From assembly GCF_024347055.1 (NCBI RefSeq), contig NZ_AP024895.1, forward strand, positions 1,178,001-1,242,000: a DNA stretch of 64,000 nucleotides. Reading direction: 5' to 3'. Position numbers and translations under genes: made by a program. The notes below the pieces were generated by a model. It worked only from the letters and a program-made list of their open reading frames with translations, was not told where the DNA came from and searched no databases. This stretch comes from Vibrio porteresiae DSM 19223 (lineage in GTDB: Bacteria > Pseudomonadota > Gammaproteobacteria > Enterobacterales > Vibrionaceae). Numbering within the stretch: the first letter of the stretch is position 1; every line of letters begins with the position of its first letter. This document shows, piece by piece, positions 1-8,617 of this stretch.

Positions 1-466
1 TGATATTGGCGATAAAGACTGGGTGACCTTGTTCTTGAGCGGTGGCGAGTAGGGCTTGCAATACAGGTAAAGTTAAGCCTATGACGGCCGCCATGCCGTA
101 GCCTTGCGGATAAGCGCTCGCCATTAATTCGCCGCGACGAGCCACTAAGTCTAACCCTTGTTCAAAGGTGATAATGCCAGCGGTCATTGCCGCTGGAAAT
201 GCGCCTATGGATAAACCCAGTACGTAATCAGGTTTGATCGCTAACGACTGTAAAATTTGAGCGTAGGTATAGCTGCACACGGTCAGCGCCACTTGGGTGT
301 TACGGTTATTGAGCAGCGCTTCTTCGTTATCTAGGCTCAGAATATCTTGTGCTAAATGGTCACTGGCTTGCTGCAAAATTTGCTGACCAAGAGGAAAAGC
401 GGTGAGCTCAGAGAGCATGCCCGCTTTTTGCGTTCCTTGACCAGGAAAGGTGAATAGAGTTGCCAT
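1..466 (-). CDS. mdcH: Malonate decarboxylase epsilon subunit MdcH (malonyl-CoA:ACP transacylase), 3' part outside window
   Basis: Partial gene: about 155 N-terminal residues are visible and the rest lies beyond the left edge. The protein begins MATLFTFPGQGTQ, the typical N-terminus of acyltransferases of the FabD fold, and carries the nucleophile-elbow motif GLSIG (serine flanked by glycines) near residue 92. In the malonate decarboxylase system MdcH transfers a malonyl group from malonyl-CoA to the carrier protein, so that the prosthetic group enters the catalytic cycle. The start is supported by an AAGGAG ribosome site (minus strand) that overlaps the stop codon of mdcG, 10 bases upstream. 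It is the last visible gene of the mdcABCDEFGH-ordered operon. Function is assigned by family and context. Confidence 0.9.
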   Translation of the reverse strand, partial: MATLFTFPGQGTQKAGMLSELTAFPLGQQILQQASDHLAQDILSLDNEEALLNNRNTQVALTVCSYTYAQILQSLAIKPDYVLGLSIGAFPAAMTAGIITFEQGLDLVARRGELMASAYPQGYGMAAVIGLTLPVLQALLATAQEQGHPVFIANI

Positions 467-476
467 CAATCGCTCC

Positions 477-1106
477 TTAATCAGAGTCTGTTTGCCAAGG
501 GTTTTGGGTGAGAAATGGGCCTTGGTTACTTTTTATCATTACGCTACCGGATGTGTGTACCCATTCAGAAAGAGCAAATGCTCCCAGCGGGGTTTCAATT
601 TGCACATCCGGTCTTTGTTGCAAAGTGGAGAGCTCTTTTGCCAGTTCACTGGCGACCCTTTTATCTAACGTGGTCGGGGCTAATATTCTCAGGTCAATAT
701 CACTTTGCTGATTAGCGGTTTCAACGGCGGTAGCCAGTTCAAAGGCCAAACTGCCGGTAATACCCCACGAAAGATCAAACGATCGGAAAATGCGATCGAT
801 TTGAGTGAGCGTTTGCCAATGGGGGAGTGGATGCGTTTGCTGCTGTGTATGCCAGCTTTGTTTTTCCACCAACTGTTCGGGAGTGATATGCCGAAATACC
901 GCTTGAGATGTGACAAAGCTTGCGTGACGCTGCGAGCGGTTAAAACCGCGGATGCCGACCGCAATACGGTCGGCTTCGTATGGAGCTCGTCTCACCACCA
1001 CTGGGCGGCTTATCAGGTCTTTAAGGTGAAACCAAGCTGGCGTTAATTCATCATTAGCCAATTGGTTCACCCAGAGTAAATCATGGGGTTGATAAACGAG
1101 TTCCAT
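477..1106 (-). CDS. mdcG: Phosphoribosyl-dephospho-CoA transferase MdcG (malonate decarboxylase holo-ACP synthase)
   Basis: About 209 residues. MdcG attaches the 2'-(5''-phosphoribosyl)-3'-dephospho-CoA prosthetic group, made by MdcB, to the serine of the carrier subunit. The sequence has a nucleotidyltransferase-like GS...DIDLRI core (Gly-Ser followed about 18 residues later by an Asp-x-Asp metal pair) and the family-typical QIETPLGAFALSEW segment near the C-terminus. A GTG codon at 1112 followed by two more ATGs extends the frame by one or two residues; the ATG at 1106 is preferred because the AGAGG ribosome site is then 5 bases away. It lies 9 bases after the mdcF stop and 10 bases before mdcH, so it is translated from the same message. 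Confidence 0.9.
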   Translation of the reverse strand: MELVYQPHDLLWVNQLANDELTPAWFHLKDLISRPVVVRRAPYEADRIAVGIRGFNRSQRHASFVTSQAVFRHITPEQLVEKQSWHTQQQTHPLPHWQTLTQIDRIFRSFDLSWGITGSLAFELATAVETANQQSDIDLRILAPTTLDKRVASELAKELSTLQQRPDVQIETPLGAFALSEWVHTSGSVMIKSNQGPFLTQNPWQTDSD

Positions 1107-1115
1107 CATCACCTC

Positions 1116-2069
1116 TTACAGTAAGAAGTACATAAACAGTGGCATGGTCAGTGCGAACAGAATGGTCGACAGAAGCAGTGTACCTTCCGAGTCTTCGTCT
1201 TGCACACCAAAGCCGTTACCAAACATCACACCAAAGAAACCTGTTGCCAATGCGATAAGGAATACCGATGCAGCCAATAGTGTAGCTGGTAGGCCAAAGG
1301 CGACAGCAATGACGTAAGCAATCGCTGGTTGAACCAAGTTTTTCAGAATGAAACCAAGGATAACCGCGCCGTTGATTTTCAGTTTACGTGCTGAAACGAT
1401 AAGACCTGTTAGGAACAGAGCACCGCCGCCAGCGGCTCCTGCTAATGGTTTTAATGCGTGAGTCAGAAGTTCAGGCATTGTGGTACCAAAGCAAGAGAAA
1501 ATGGTACCCAAAATTGGCCATAGTACGATTGGGTTTTTCAGTGCTTTGATTAATAGAGGCACGATCAATGAGCTCATCGGTGCATCTTTAAATTCGGCTT
1601 TGGTCTCTTTTTCCAATACCATCAAAGTCAGTGGAGAAAGGAAGATAGAACCACAGGCAATCGAGATGGCAACGTTTAGAGCGATATCACTACCGGTTGC
1701 ACCACTGATGGTTTCACTCAAAATGGGCACACCCAGTGCTGCGTAGTTTGGTAGTGAAATGGTCAGAGCATAGATAGCCGCTTGTGCGGGTTCTTTATGA
1801 AACACTTTACGTGCAATGTAGTAAGTGACTGCCCATAGGATCCACATTGCCAACACCAAAATCGCGATCAGCGGCAATTTAGCAATGAAGCCGGCAATTG
1901 GAGTATGCCATGTGGCAGTAAAGAGTGCGGTTGGCAGCGCAAAGCGCATGACAAACACATTGAGAACAGACACGTTCTTGTTATCCGCAATTTTGCGGTA
2001 GCCACAAAAGTAACCCAAACCTAACACAACAAAAATTGGGGCTATGGCATTAAGTACAGCATGAAACAT
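1116..2069 (-). CDS. mdcF: Malonate transporter MdcF, auxin efflux carrier (AEC) family
   Basis: 317 residues, almost entirely hydrophobic, with about ten predicted membrane helices in two bundles of five separated by a short basic/acidic cytoplasmic loop (LEKETKAEFKDAP near residue 155). This is the architecture of the auxin efflux carrier (AEC) family, to which the malonate carrier MdcF of Klebsiella belongs. It probably imports malonate across the inner membrane for the decarboxylase encoded around it. The gene sits between mdcE and mdcG, the same place as in the Klebsiella mdc cluster. An AAAGG ribosome site lies about 10 bases upstream of the ATG. Between mdcE (ends 2149) and mdcF there are about 80 non-coding bases. 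Confidence 0.85.
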   Translation of the reverse strand: MFHAVLNAIAPIFVVLGLGYFCGYRKIADNKNVSVLNVFVMRFALPTALFTATWHTPIAGFIAKLPLIAILVLAMWILWAVTYYIARKVFHKEPAQAAIYALTISLPNYAALGVPILSETISGATGSDIALNVAISIACGSIFLSPLTLMVLEKETKAEFKDAPMSSLIVPLLIKALKNPIVLWPILGTIFSCFGTTMPELLTHALKPLAGAAGGGALFLTGLIVSARKLKINGAVILGFILKNLVQPAIAYVIAVAFGLPATLLAASVFLIALATGFFGVMFGNGFGVQDEDSEGTLLLSTILFALTMPLFMYFLL

Positions 2070-2148
2070 AATAATTATACCTTTTAGGGCAGCATAACCC
2101 TGTTATCCACTGAGCGGGATACATCGAATTATGCTGCGTGGGGGAACA

Positions 2149-2946
2149 TTACCAAGCTTTCGCCATCTGTTGACGAACTTCTAATGAAGCGCGACGGTTA
2201 CCGTTATTGAGACGACCAGAGAGATCACGTTTGCTGTCTTGAGCGATGTCTTCCAGTGCTTGAGCTAACACGGTATTAATAGCGTCGATATCTTGAGCCG
2301 CAGGCGCTTGTGCATCAGTTACTGAGACTTTTTTCCAAAGTAGACCGAGTGTGCTGTAGTTCTGAATATCGTAGGCCATCGGTGGAATGGTCGCGGCCAG
2401 TTTTTCGAGTTCTGCTACTGAGCGTAGAGTGATACGCGCAGCTGATGCTTTACCCATGGCGTGTACCATACAGCCTTCATCATCTAGCGCGATCAGGCGG
2501 TTAGCTTGATAGCCGTGAGCGAGGAAACCACCCGACATCGCTTTACCGACGATGAGACCAATCACTGGGTGACCTGCGTTACGAGCGGTGGCGTAAGCGT
2601 TTGCCGCTGCTGCAAGCGCTTGGTGAATACCGTAGGCTTCTTCACGTCGACCGTAAGCTTGTGAAGGAACGTCGATCACAGCCACGATAGCGGTTTTGGT
2701 GTTGCTCTCTTTGTCTTGAGCCACGATGTCGCTGATCGCTTTGGCGAGATTCCAACCTTCAAGTAGGCCTACTTCGCCGTTACGAGCGCGAGGAAAAGCG
2801 TTGTTTTCATCGGTGACCACCGCGATAAAGCGCGCTTTTTGGTCGCCAATAGTGCCATCAACCACTTTGACTGATGGAGTAAAACCGTCGGCTGCAGTGC
2901 CGTTAGCGGTTAAGGCATTAAGCCAAGTCAGACCACGATTACTCAT
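2149..2946 (-). CDS. mdcE: Malonate decarboxylase gamma subunit MdcE
   Basis: 265 residues from the ATG at 2946 (MSNRGLTWLNAL). The frame is open further upstream, but that extension lies inside mdcCD and this start is preceded by AAAGGAG, as expected for a coupled gene. MdcE is a crotonase-fold carboxyltransferase-like subunit; with the beta subunit it forms the enzyme that decarboxylates malonyl-S-ACP to acetyl-S-ACP. The glycine-rich GLIVGKAMSGGFLAHGYQ region is the expected oxyanion-hole/CoA-binding segment. Its start overlaps the end of mdcCD by 8 bases, implying translational coupling of two subunits that must be made in equal amounts. Confidence 0.92.
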   Translation of the reverse strand: MSNRGLTWLNALTANGTAADGFTPSVKVVDGTIGDQKARFIAVVTDENNAFPRARNGEVGLLEGWNLAKAISDIVAQDKESNTKTAIVAVIDVPSQAYGRREEAYGIHQALAAAANAYATARNAGHPVIGLIVGKAMSGGFLAHGYQANRLIALDDEGCMVHAMGKASAARITLRSVAELEKLAATIPPMAYDIQNYSTLGLLWKKVSVTDAQAPAAQDIDAINTVLAQALEDIAQDSKRDLSGRLNNGNRRASLEVRQQMAKAW

Positions 2947-4093
2947 TGGATTCTCCTTTGGCAAAGTAGTGACGAACAAGTTCTGGAGTGGCTTGTTCTT
3001 GTTTATCCATCGCTGCAAACACGGAAAGGAAATGCTCTACCTGTTCACAACGTGCCGTTTCTGGCAGTGGTTGATTGATGATGTTGGTCACTTCACCGCG
3101 GATTTGTTCTGCGTCGTCTTCAACGAACACGTCAGCAAAACCGGTTGCGAAACGAGGTGCACCACCGGTAAATGACCAAATGAATGGGCGGTTACGTGAG
3201 TCGTACTCAGCAATGCCTGCTTCTTGTTCAATCACTTGCGGACCGTTTAGGCCTAAACGCGCTTCTTGAGTCAAAATCAGTTTGCTACACAGACCTGCTG
3301 CGATAGACATACCGCCGAAACAACCTACGGTGCCTGCAATCACACAAGTCACTGGCACGTATTGGCGTAATGCAATGATGCCCGCGTGAATATCAGCGAT
3401 CGCGGCAAGACCTAAGTTGGCTTCTTGTAGACGTACACCACCGGTTTCTAGCAGCAGTACCACTTGAGTTGGGTGGCCAGCTTTGGCGTCTTCTAGGGCA
3501 AGTTCTAGCGCTGCCGCCATTTTCGCACCGGAAATTTCACCAATAGCACCGCCTTGGAATGTACCGTCGATGCCAATAACCACACTTGGTTTGCCATCGA
3601 TAGTCCCTTTCGCTACCACACAGCCATCATCGGTTTGTGGTACAACGCCTTGAGGAACTAGCCATGGCGAGAATGAGTGGTATTCGTTACCCATCACTTC
3701 ACGGAACGTGCCGTTATCCAAGATGAATTTGGCACGGTCACGGGCGCCCATTTCGATAAAGGAAATATTGCCAAGTGGCGTTGCTGTGGCTGGTGTTGGT
3801 TCGCTATTGAGCTGTTCTAGTGCTTGAATAAGACGTAGACCAATCACACCTGGTGTGGCACCAAAATCGTTAATGGTGACGTTCATACCAGCGGTTTGCG
3901 CGTCGAATTGACGGTCAAAGATCGCCTGCCACAGTGCTTTACGGTTATCGACAGAGGTAATCAAGTCGATAGTGATGTCGTTATTGTCTGTTGGTTCAAG
4001 CAAGATCTCTAAATCGCCAGAACCGACGTTACCTACACGGACCATCTTGTTGATAGATTGTTGTCCCTGATAGGAAAAATGTAGTTGTTCCAT
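2939..4093 (-). CDS. mdcCD: Fused malonate decarboxylase acyl carrier (MdcC) and beta subunit (MdcD)
   Basis: 384 residues from the ATG at 4093, which follows a GGGAGG ribosome site by 8 bases. Residues 1-96 match the carrier subunit MdcC: MEQ start, the GNVGSGDLEIL segment with Ser25 as expected prosthetic-group site, and INDFGATPGV near residues 74-83. Residues 97-108 are a Pro/Ala/Thr-rich linker. Residues 109-384 match the beta subunit MdcD (GVVPQTDDG, TGGVRLQEANLGL, GTVGCFGGMSIAA, RLGLNGPQVIEQEAG). In Klebsiella and Pseudomonas these are two separate genes; here no stop codon separates them, giving a carrier tethered to its decarboxylase. The gene is 16 bases downstream of mdcB and overlaps mdcE by 8 bases. 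A sequencing error removing a stop is possible but not suggested by the clean linker. Confidence 0.9.
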   Translation of the reverse strand: MEQLHFSYQGQQSINKMVRVGNVGSGDLEILLEPTDNNDITIDLITSVDNRKALWQAIFDRQFDAQTAGMNVTINDFGATPGVIGLRLIQALEQLNSEPTPATATPLGNISFIEMGARDRAKFILDNGTFREVMGNEYHSFSPWLVPQGVVPQTDDGCVVAKGTIDGKPSVVIGIDGTFQGGAIGEISGAKMAAALELALEDAKAGHPTQVVLLLETGGVRLQEANLGLAAIADIHAGIIALRQYVPVTCVIAGTVGCFGGMSIAAGLCSKLILTQEARLGLNGPQVIEQEAGIAEYDSRNRPFIWSFTGGAPRFATGFADVFVEDDAEQIRGEVTNIINQPLPETARCEQVEHFLSVFAAMDKQEQATPELVRHYFAKGESNE

Positions 4094-4109
4094 AAGTGGA
4101 ACCTCCCAG

Positions 4110-4982
4110 TTATTTGGATAGTTCTGAGTGTTCAACCCAGTCGACAAACAGAGTGGCTGCCAGTAGGTCGGCTGCGCCACCGGGTGAAGCATTGAGTGCG
4201 ATCATCTCGCCATCTAACTGCTCCAGTAGCGCGTAACCTTGCGGGTTACTGACGCCGCCGAGTGCCAAAATCTCATTACTGCGCTGTTGCAGTAAGGTTT
4301 GTCCTGCAAGTCCCGCACGACTCAACACACAGGTGTCGGTAAGGTGCGCGGTGAGAGCAAGTAAGGCATTAAGGCGAGCCTCTGTTTCCGAATGGCCAAG
4401 TAAACGACTAAGACGCAAAGTTGGCAGAGCATGTTCAGTAATGGCTGGAAAGCCGAGCTGAGCTTGTTGTTTCGCGCCATTCACCTGAAAGTGATTGCTC
4501 GCTAACTTACCCTTACTAAAGGTGTTAGGGGCATGGCGATCTTCAAGGCTCGCTATCTGTCCAGCGATGAGGCACAGCCTTTCAGCGCTGTACTCTTTAT
4601 TGTCCGCAACCATGGCCGCGGTACTGAGTAACCCTAATGCCCAGATGGCACCGCGATGGGTATTGATCCCTTGGGTTTCTGCCATCATCGCCACTTCCGC
4701 ATCACGTCCAATGGCGCCAATCTGTTCGCGCAGCCAAACCGATACCGGTTGACCGAGTCCCGCCTGCGCCATATCGGCAAAAAACGGTGCTAAACAGGTG
4801 GCAGAACGCAGCATTAGGTTCAAGGTCAGATCGGAGTGTGAACCGGTATTGCGACTATCGACTAACCCTGGTTTTGGCGTTAGGGTCACTTCCGCAATCA
4901 AGGCTTGTTTGGCGAGATCACCAATCACGGCACACTCGGTTAGGACTAAACGCTCTCTCTGACAACTTTGCATAGTGATCAC
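4110..4982 (-). CDS. mdcB: Triphosphoribosyl-dephospho-CoA synthase MdcB
   Basis: 290 residues if the GTG at 4982 is used; 287 from the ATG at 4973. MdcB (CitG family) condenses ATP and 3'-dephospho-CoA to the triphosphoribosyl precursor of the carrier prosthetic group and releases adenine. Family motifs are visible: EVTLTPKPGLVDSRNTGSHSDL near residues 31-52, INTHRGAIWALGLL near 105-118 and the ASPGGAADLLAATLFVDW tail. The GTG overlaps the mdcA stop in a GTGA arrangement, so coupling with mdcA is likely; neither start has a strong ribosome site. It supplies the substrate that MdcG uses, completing cofactor assembly within this operon. Confidence 0.92.
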   Translation of the reverse strand: MITMQSCQRERLVLTECAVIGDLAKQALIAEVTLTPKPGLVDSRNTGSHSDLTLNLMLRSATCLAPFFADMAQAGLGQPVSVWLREQIGAIGRDAEVAMMAETQGINTHRGAIWALGLLSTAAMVADNKEYSAERLCLIAGQIASLEDRHAPNTFSKGKLASNHFQVNGAKQQAQLGFPAITEHALPTLRLSRLLGHSETEARLNALLALTAHLTDTCVLSRAGLAGQTLLQQRSNEILALGGVSNPQGYALLEQLDGEMIALNASPGGAADLLAATLFVDWVEHSELSK

Positions 4983-6634
4983 CAGCTACGGTATTTTGCT
5001 GGTGGTTGATACAAGCCGTCTGACCATTTCACTAGGTCGGCAACGCTTTTCGCGGCCAGCAGTGAACGGTTCGCATCGCTACGTTTGATGCCAAGATCTT
5101 CTGGTGTGGCCACTTTGCCAGCAGCGCGAAGCTCTTTAACACGTTCTTTTGTCACGCGCTTGCCAAACTCAGAAACACCGGCAACCGCGGCAATCATCTC
5201 TTTACGCTCTTCAAGGTCTTTGGCCATGTAGAGGTAAGCGATGCCTTCTTCGGTTAGAAGGTGAGTGACGTCGTCACCGTAGATCATGATCGGTGCGATC
5301 GGCATACCGGCTTTTTTTGCTACGTCAACAGCATCTAGGCGGTCAACGAAAGTCGATTTAGATCCATCTTGGTAAGTTTCAACCGATTGAACGACCAGTT
5401 TTTTACCTTTCACTACGTCGTGTTGTTTCTCTTCGTCGGTGATCATGTTGAGCCATGCGTCAGTCGCATGACGACGACCACGAGGGTCGTGACCCATGTT
5501 TGGCGCGCCACCAAAACCAGCGAGACGACCATGAGTTACGGTGGAAGAGTTACCTTCTGGGTCCATTTGCAGGGTTGAACCGATGAACATGTCAGCAGCA
5601 TATTGACCCGCCAATTGACACATGGTGCGGTTGGAACGCATTGAACCATCAGGGCCAGTAAAGAACACATCAGAACGAGCACGAGCATACTCTTCCATAC
5701 CCAGTTCGCCACCGAAGGAGTGCACGGTTTCTACCCAGCCAGATTCAATCGCAGGGATTAGGGTTGGGTGTGGGTTCAAGGTCCAGTGTTTACAGATTTT
5801 GCCTTTCAGGCCAAGCTGTTCACCGTAGGTGGGTAGCAGCAATTCAATCGCGGCGGTATTAAAACCGATACCGTGGTTTAGGGTCTGTACGCCGTGTTTT
5901 GCGTAGATACCTTTGATTGCCATCATCGCCATTAAGATGTGAGTGTCTTTAATCAGACGAGGGTCACGAGTAAACAGCGGTTCGATATAGAAAGGTTTGT
6001 CCGCTTGCACAATGAAATCGACCCAGTCCCCTGGGATATCAACACGTTCTAGGTCATCAGTGTTGTCGACAATTTCATTGACCTGAGCGATGACTAAGCC
6101 ATCTTTAAAGGCCGGCGCTTCAACCAATCCTGGGGTATCTTCGGTTGATGCACCTGTGTAGAGGTTACCTTTACGGTCAGCTTTGTAGCCAGCAACCAAC
6201 GCCACGTTAGGAATGAGGTCTGCGTAAAGACGAGCATAAAGTTCGATGTAAGTGTGAATCGCACCGATTTCCAAAATGCCATCTTCCAACATTTGCGCCA
6301 CGCGCACACTTTGTGGGCCGGCAAAGGCGAAGTCCAGTTTGCTGGCGATGCCTTTTTCGAAGATGTTCATATGCGATGGCAAGCTTACACTTGGCATGAT
6401 CATATGAAGATGATGAATTTTATCCGGATTTACCTGCTCAAGAACGCGAGCAAGGAAGTCTGCTTGTTTTTGGTTATTGCCTTCAAGAACAACTCGGTCG
6501 TTCGGCTTAATCAGCAGTTCCAGTGCGTCAACCATTTTATCGGTTGGCAGTACTTTCCCATCAGCCAAAGACGCTACCGCAGCGATACGCGCTAGCTTTT
6601 CTGTTCTCTTGGTTGTCCATTGTTTGGTAGACAT
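4979..6634 (-). CDS. mdcA: Malonate decarboxylase alpha subunit MdcA (acetyl-S-ACP:malonate ACP transferase)
   Basis: 551 residues, the usual size for MdcA. It exchanges the acetyl group on the carrier for malonate, giving malonyl-S-ACP and free acetate, the first half of the malonate decarboxylase cycle in the cytoplasm. It belongs to the CoA-transferase superfamily; conserved stretches include MIMPSVSLPSHMNIFEKGIA, LGIGFNTAAIEL-like NHGIGFNTAAIELLLPTYGEQ and GHDPRGRRHATDAWLNM. It is the first gene of the operon, and the start ATG at 6634 is preceded by an AAAGAGAAGG purine tract. The 428-base leader contains inverted repeats that may be operators. Its downstream partner mdcB overlaps its stop by 4 bases. 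Confidence 0.93.
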   Translation of the reverse strand: MSTKQWTTKRTEKLARIAAVASLADGKVLPTDKMVDALELLIKPNDRVVLEGNNQKQADFLARVLEQVNPDKIHHLHMIMPSVSLPSHMNIFEKGIASKLDFAFAGPQSVRVAQMLEDGILEIGAIHTYIELYARLYADLIPNVALVAGYKADRKGNLYTGASTEDTPGLVEAPAFKDGLVIAQVNEIVDNTDDLERVDIPGDWVDFIVQADKPFYIEPLFTRDPRLIKDTHILMAMMAIKGIYAKHGVQTLNHGIGFNTAAIELLLPTYGEQLGLKGKICKHWTLNPHPTLIPAIESGWVETVHSFGGELGMEEYARARSDVFFTGPDGSMRSNRTMCQLAGQYAADMFIGSTLQMDPEGNSSTVTHGRLAGFGGAPNMGHDPRGRRHATDAWLNMITDEEKQHDVVKGKKLVVQSVETYQDGSKSTFVDRLDAVDVAKKAGMPIAPIMIYGDDVTHLLTEEGIAYLYMAKDLEERKEMIAAVAGVSEFGKRVTKERVKELRAAGKVATPEDLGIKRSDANRSLLAAKSVADLVKWSDGLYQPPAKYRSW

Positions 6635-7062
6635 TGAGACACCTTCTCTTTGAGATATGAATACACATTACTGAATGAATTGAACGTTATGTTCCGTCTC
6701 AGTAACTCTGTAAATCCATCATACGAGTAAGGTGATTTAGAAAAATCAGCACGAATGAACGCTCTATATACAAAAAGTGATAATGTTGAGCGATGCACAT
6801 CACAAATGCAGCTATAGAAAGGTGCAGAATTGACCGATGATTGTGCAACGGAGCCTGATTTTGGCTCAAATAGCGAGTTGATTGAGATGAATCACTAAAA
6901 ATGTGATATTTACCGCAAAAAATTCTGTATCTAAATCGACAGTTTATCAAAGGGATAAAAATTGAACTGATCGAAAGTGATAATAAAAGTGCGCGTTTAG
7001 CGATTTAGGGCAAGATAAATAGCGCACTGCGAGTCCAATGACTCACAGTGACACAAGGGGGT
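6635..7062. promoter_or_regulatory. Leader and promoter region of the mdc operon
   Basis: No convincing gene is present in these 428 bases. Two inverted repeats stand out: GAGCC-N7-GGCTC at 6851-6867 and ATCAC-N7-GTGAT at 6891-6907. Their size and spacing resemble operators of dimeric regulators. In Klebsiella the cognate activator is the LysR-type MdcR; no MdcR-like gene was recognised within the window, but it could lie beyond mdcH to the left. The region is AT-rich near 6660-6780, where a promoter is expected. Assignments are inferred from position and symmetry only. Confidence 0.45.
7025..7050 (-). terminator. Hairpin after the small acidic protein gene
   Basis: CACTG-c-GAGTC, a 4-base loop CAAT, then GACTC-a-CAGTG: a stem of ten pairs with one mismatch, 12 bases beyond the minus-strand stop at 7063. 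It is not followed by a clear run of U on the minus strand, so it may be a weak terminator or an mRNA 3'-end stabiliser. Confidence 0.4.
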
Positions 7063-7371
7063 TTACAGGTCGTTCATCAAATTCTCATAATCTTCGGCGA
7101 CATCATCTACGTCATGGTGTAGCTGCTTGGCATCTTCGGCGCTCAAAATCAATTGCCACTCTTTGGTCTCGTGAGTTTCATCGTCCTCTTCGACCCCAAT
7201 GACTTTGATTTTGTTGCCGACTTTCTCAAATGCCACATGGTCGAGATCCGTGGTGAGATGAGTGTGGGTTTCGGTGATGTCGACCTCGATGGTTCCACAC
7301 ACTTTCACTTCGATGTGAGCATGATTATGTTCCTTATCTTCAAGTGTATAGTCACGTTGAACGGCAATCAT
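7063..7371 (-). CDS. Small acidic, histidine-rich hypothetical protein
   Basis: 102 residues from the ATG at 7371, chosen because an excellent AAGGAGG ribosome site lies 8 bases upstream; an in-frame upstream extension has no such signal. The protein is strongly acidic, ending in a helix-like run of Asp and Glu (DDVAEDYENLMNDL), and has histidines alternating in short beta-like strands (EHNHAHIEVKV, ETHTHLTTDLDHV). No signal peptide or membrane segment is seen, so it should be cytoplasmic. I do not recognise a family. The alternation of His with hydrophobic or acidic residues could bind metal, but this is speculative. It is transcribed toward the mdc operon but is separated from it by about 430 bases and a hairpin. 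Confidence 0.75.
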   Translation of the reverse strand: MIAVQRDYTLEDKEHNHAHIEVKVCGTIEVDITETHTHLTTDLDHVAFEKVGNKIKVIGVEEDDETHETKEWQLILSAEDAKQLHHDVDDVAEDYENLMNDL

Positions 7372-7669
7372 CGTTAGTCCTCCTTGTGCTTCATCGATCA
7401 AACTTTTTTCAGTGTAGAGTAGCTTGGTGAACTTGCTATAGGGAAAAGTGTGTAGATTTATTAACCAATTGATAGTTTTAATAACAGAACTCATCGGATC
7501 AGTTCTTGTGGCGCAGATTGCTGCAAAATGAATGAAAAATGTCTCAATTCAACGTGGTGTTTTGCTGGTAAATATCTATGCAATAGTTTGTTATAAAACA
7601 AATTAATTCTACAATGGCCGACATTATTACCCCTTCACCTGCCTTGGTGAAATGTAAAAAGGAAATCTC

Positions 7670-8581
7670 ATGGAGAGAATGGACTGTGATCGCATGTTTA
7701 TTGCAGTGATTGAATTGGGCAGTTTTACCAAGGCTGCAGAGCGGATGGGCACCAGCAGTGGTCAAGCATCAAAGTTGATCTCGCGTTTAGAACAGATTCT
7801 CGGTGTGCAGCTGTTTAAGCGCAGTACGCGCTCACTGGCTGCAACGGATGTCGGTCGAGCATATTATGAGGGCATAAAACCCATCATTGACGGCTTTGAT
7901 GCACTGGACGATTCAGTGCGAAATGCCGCCAAAGATCCGGCTGGCAAATTGCGCATCTCGGTTCCAGTGACCTTTGGCACGACCACGTTGACCCCGTTTT
8001 TCATCGATTTTGCCAAACGTTATCCACGCATCGCATTGGATATCAAATATGAAGATCGCAGCGTCAATATTGTTGATGAAGGGTACGATGTGGCGTTGCG
8101 GATTGGGCAGTTGAATGACAGTGCGCTCATTGCCCGTAAACTTTATGAAATCCATGTGTTGACCGTCGCCAGTCCTCAATACCTTTTGGAACATGGCGAG
8201 CCACAGCACTGGCAAGAGTTAACTCAGCATCAATTGATTATTGATTCCAACTTTCGCGATGCGCACCATTGGACGTTTCAAAATGAGCAGGGAGGCATTG
8301 AATACCTCCCTGTGAATGGACGACTGCGCTTTTCTAATGCGACCGCTTGCCTCCAAGCTGCAACCGAGGGGCTAGGTATTACAAAGCTGCCTTCATTTGT
8401 GGCATTAGATGAGTTGCATGCAGGGCAACTACAGCCGATTTTGACCCAATATGACATTCCCGCATTAGGGCTGTATGCCCTTTATCCGCCGTCAAAGCAC
8501 CTCTCTCAATCCTCGCGCGCTTTTATTGATTTTTTGGTGGAGCAGTTTACTCATACCAAGTTAGCTCACTTGCCGTTGTAG
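7670..8581 (+). CDS. LysR family transcriptional regulator
   Basis: 303 residues. An N-terminal winged helix-turn-helix (residues 5-64, with GSFTKAAERMGTSSGQASKLISRLEQILGV-type sequence) is followed by a type 2 periplasmic-binding-like effector domain starting near residue 90 (GKLRISVPVTFG). This is the arrangement of LysR regulators, and the domain style is that of the large CrgA/DhcR-like subgroup. An AAAGGA ribosome site precedes the ATG. The gene converges on an MFS exporter gene and diverges from the small acidic protein; a short TTTGT-N6-ACAAA symmetry at 7587-7602 lies upstream and could be autoregulatory. The target genes and effector are unknown. Confidence 0.88.
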   Translation: MERMDCDRMFIAVIELGSFTKAAERMGTSSGQASKLISRLEQILGVQLFKRSTRSLAATDVGRAYYEGIKPIIDGFDALDDSVRNAAKDPAGKLRISVPVTFGTTTLTPFFIDFAKRYPRIALDIKYEDRSVNIVDEGYDVALRIGQLNDSALIARKLYEIHVLTVASPQYLLEHGEPQHWQELTQHQLIIDSNFRDAHHWTFQNEQGGIEYLPVNGRLRFSNATACLQAATEGLGITKLPSFVALDELHAGQLQPILTQYDIPALGLYALYPPSKHLSQSSRAFIDFLVEQFTHTKLAHLPL

Positions 8582-8617
8582 CTGAATAAGGATAAAGATA
8601 AAGAGTAGTCGATTTCC

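Noticed and set aside
450..1046. Several plus-strand reading frames over mdcG/mdcH
   Set aside because: They are antisense to the mdc genes, lack ribosome sites and family similarity.
6791..6807. Possible CRP site in the mdc leader
   Set aside because: On the minus strand TGTGA-N6-TCGCT keeps only one good half; too weak to list as a feature.
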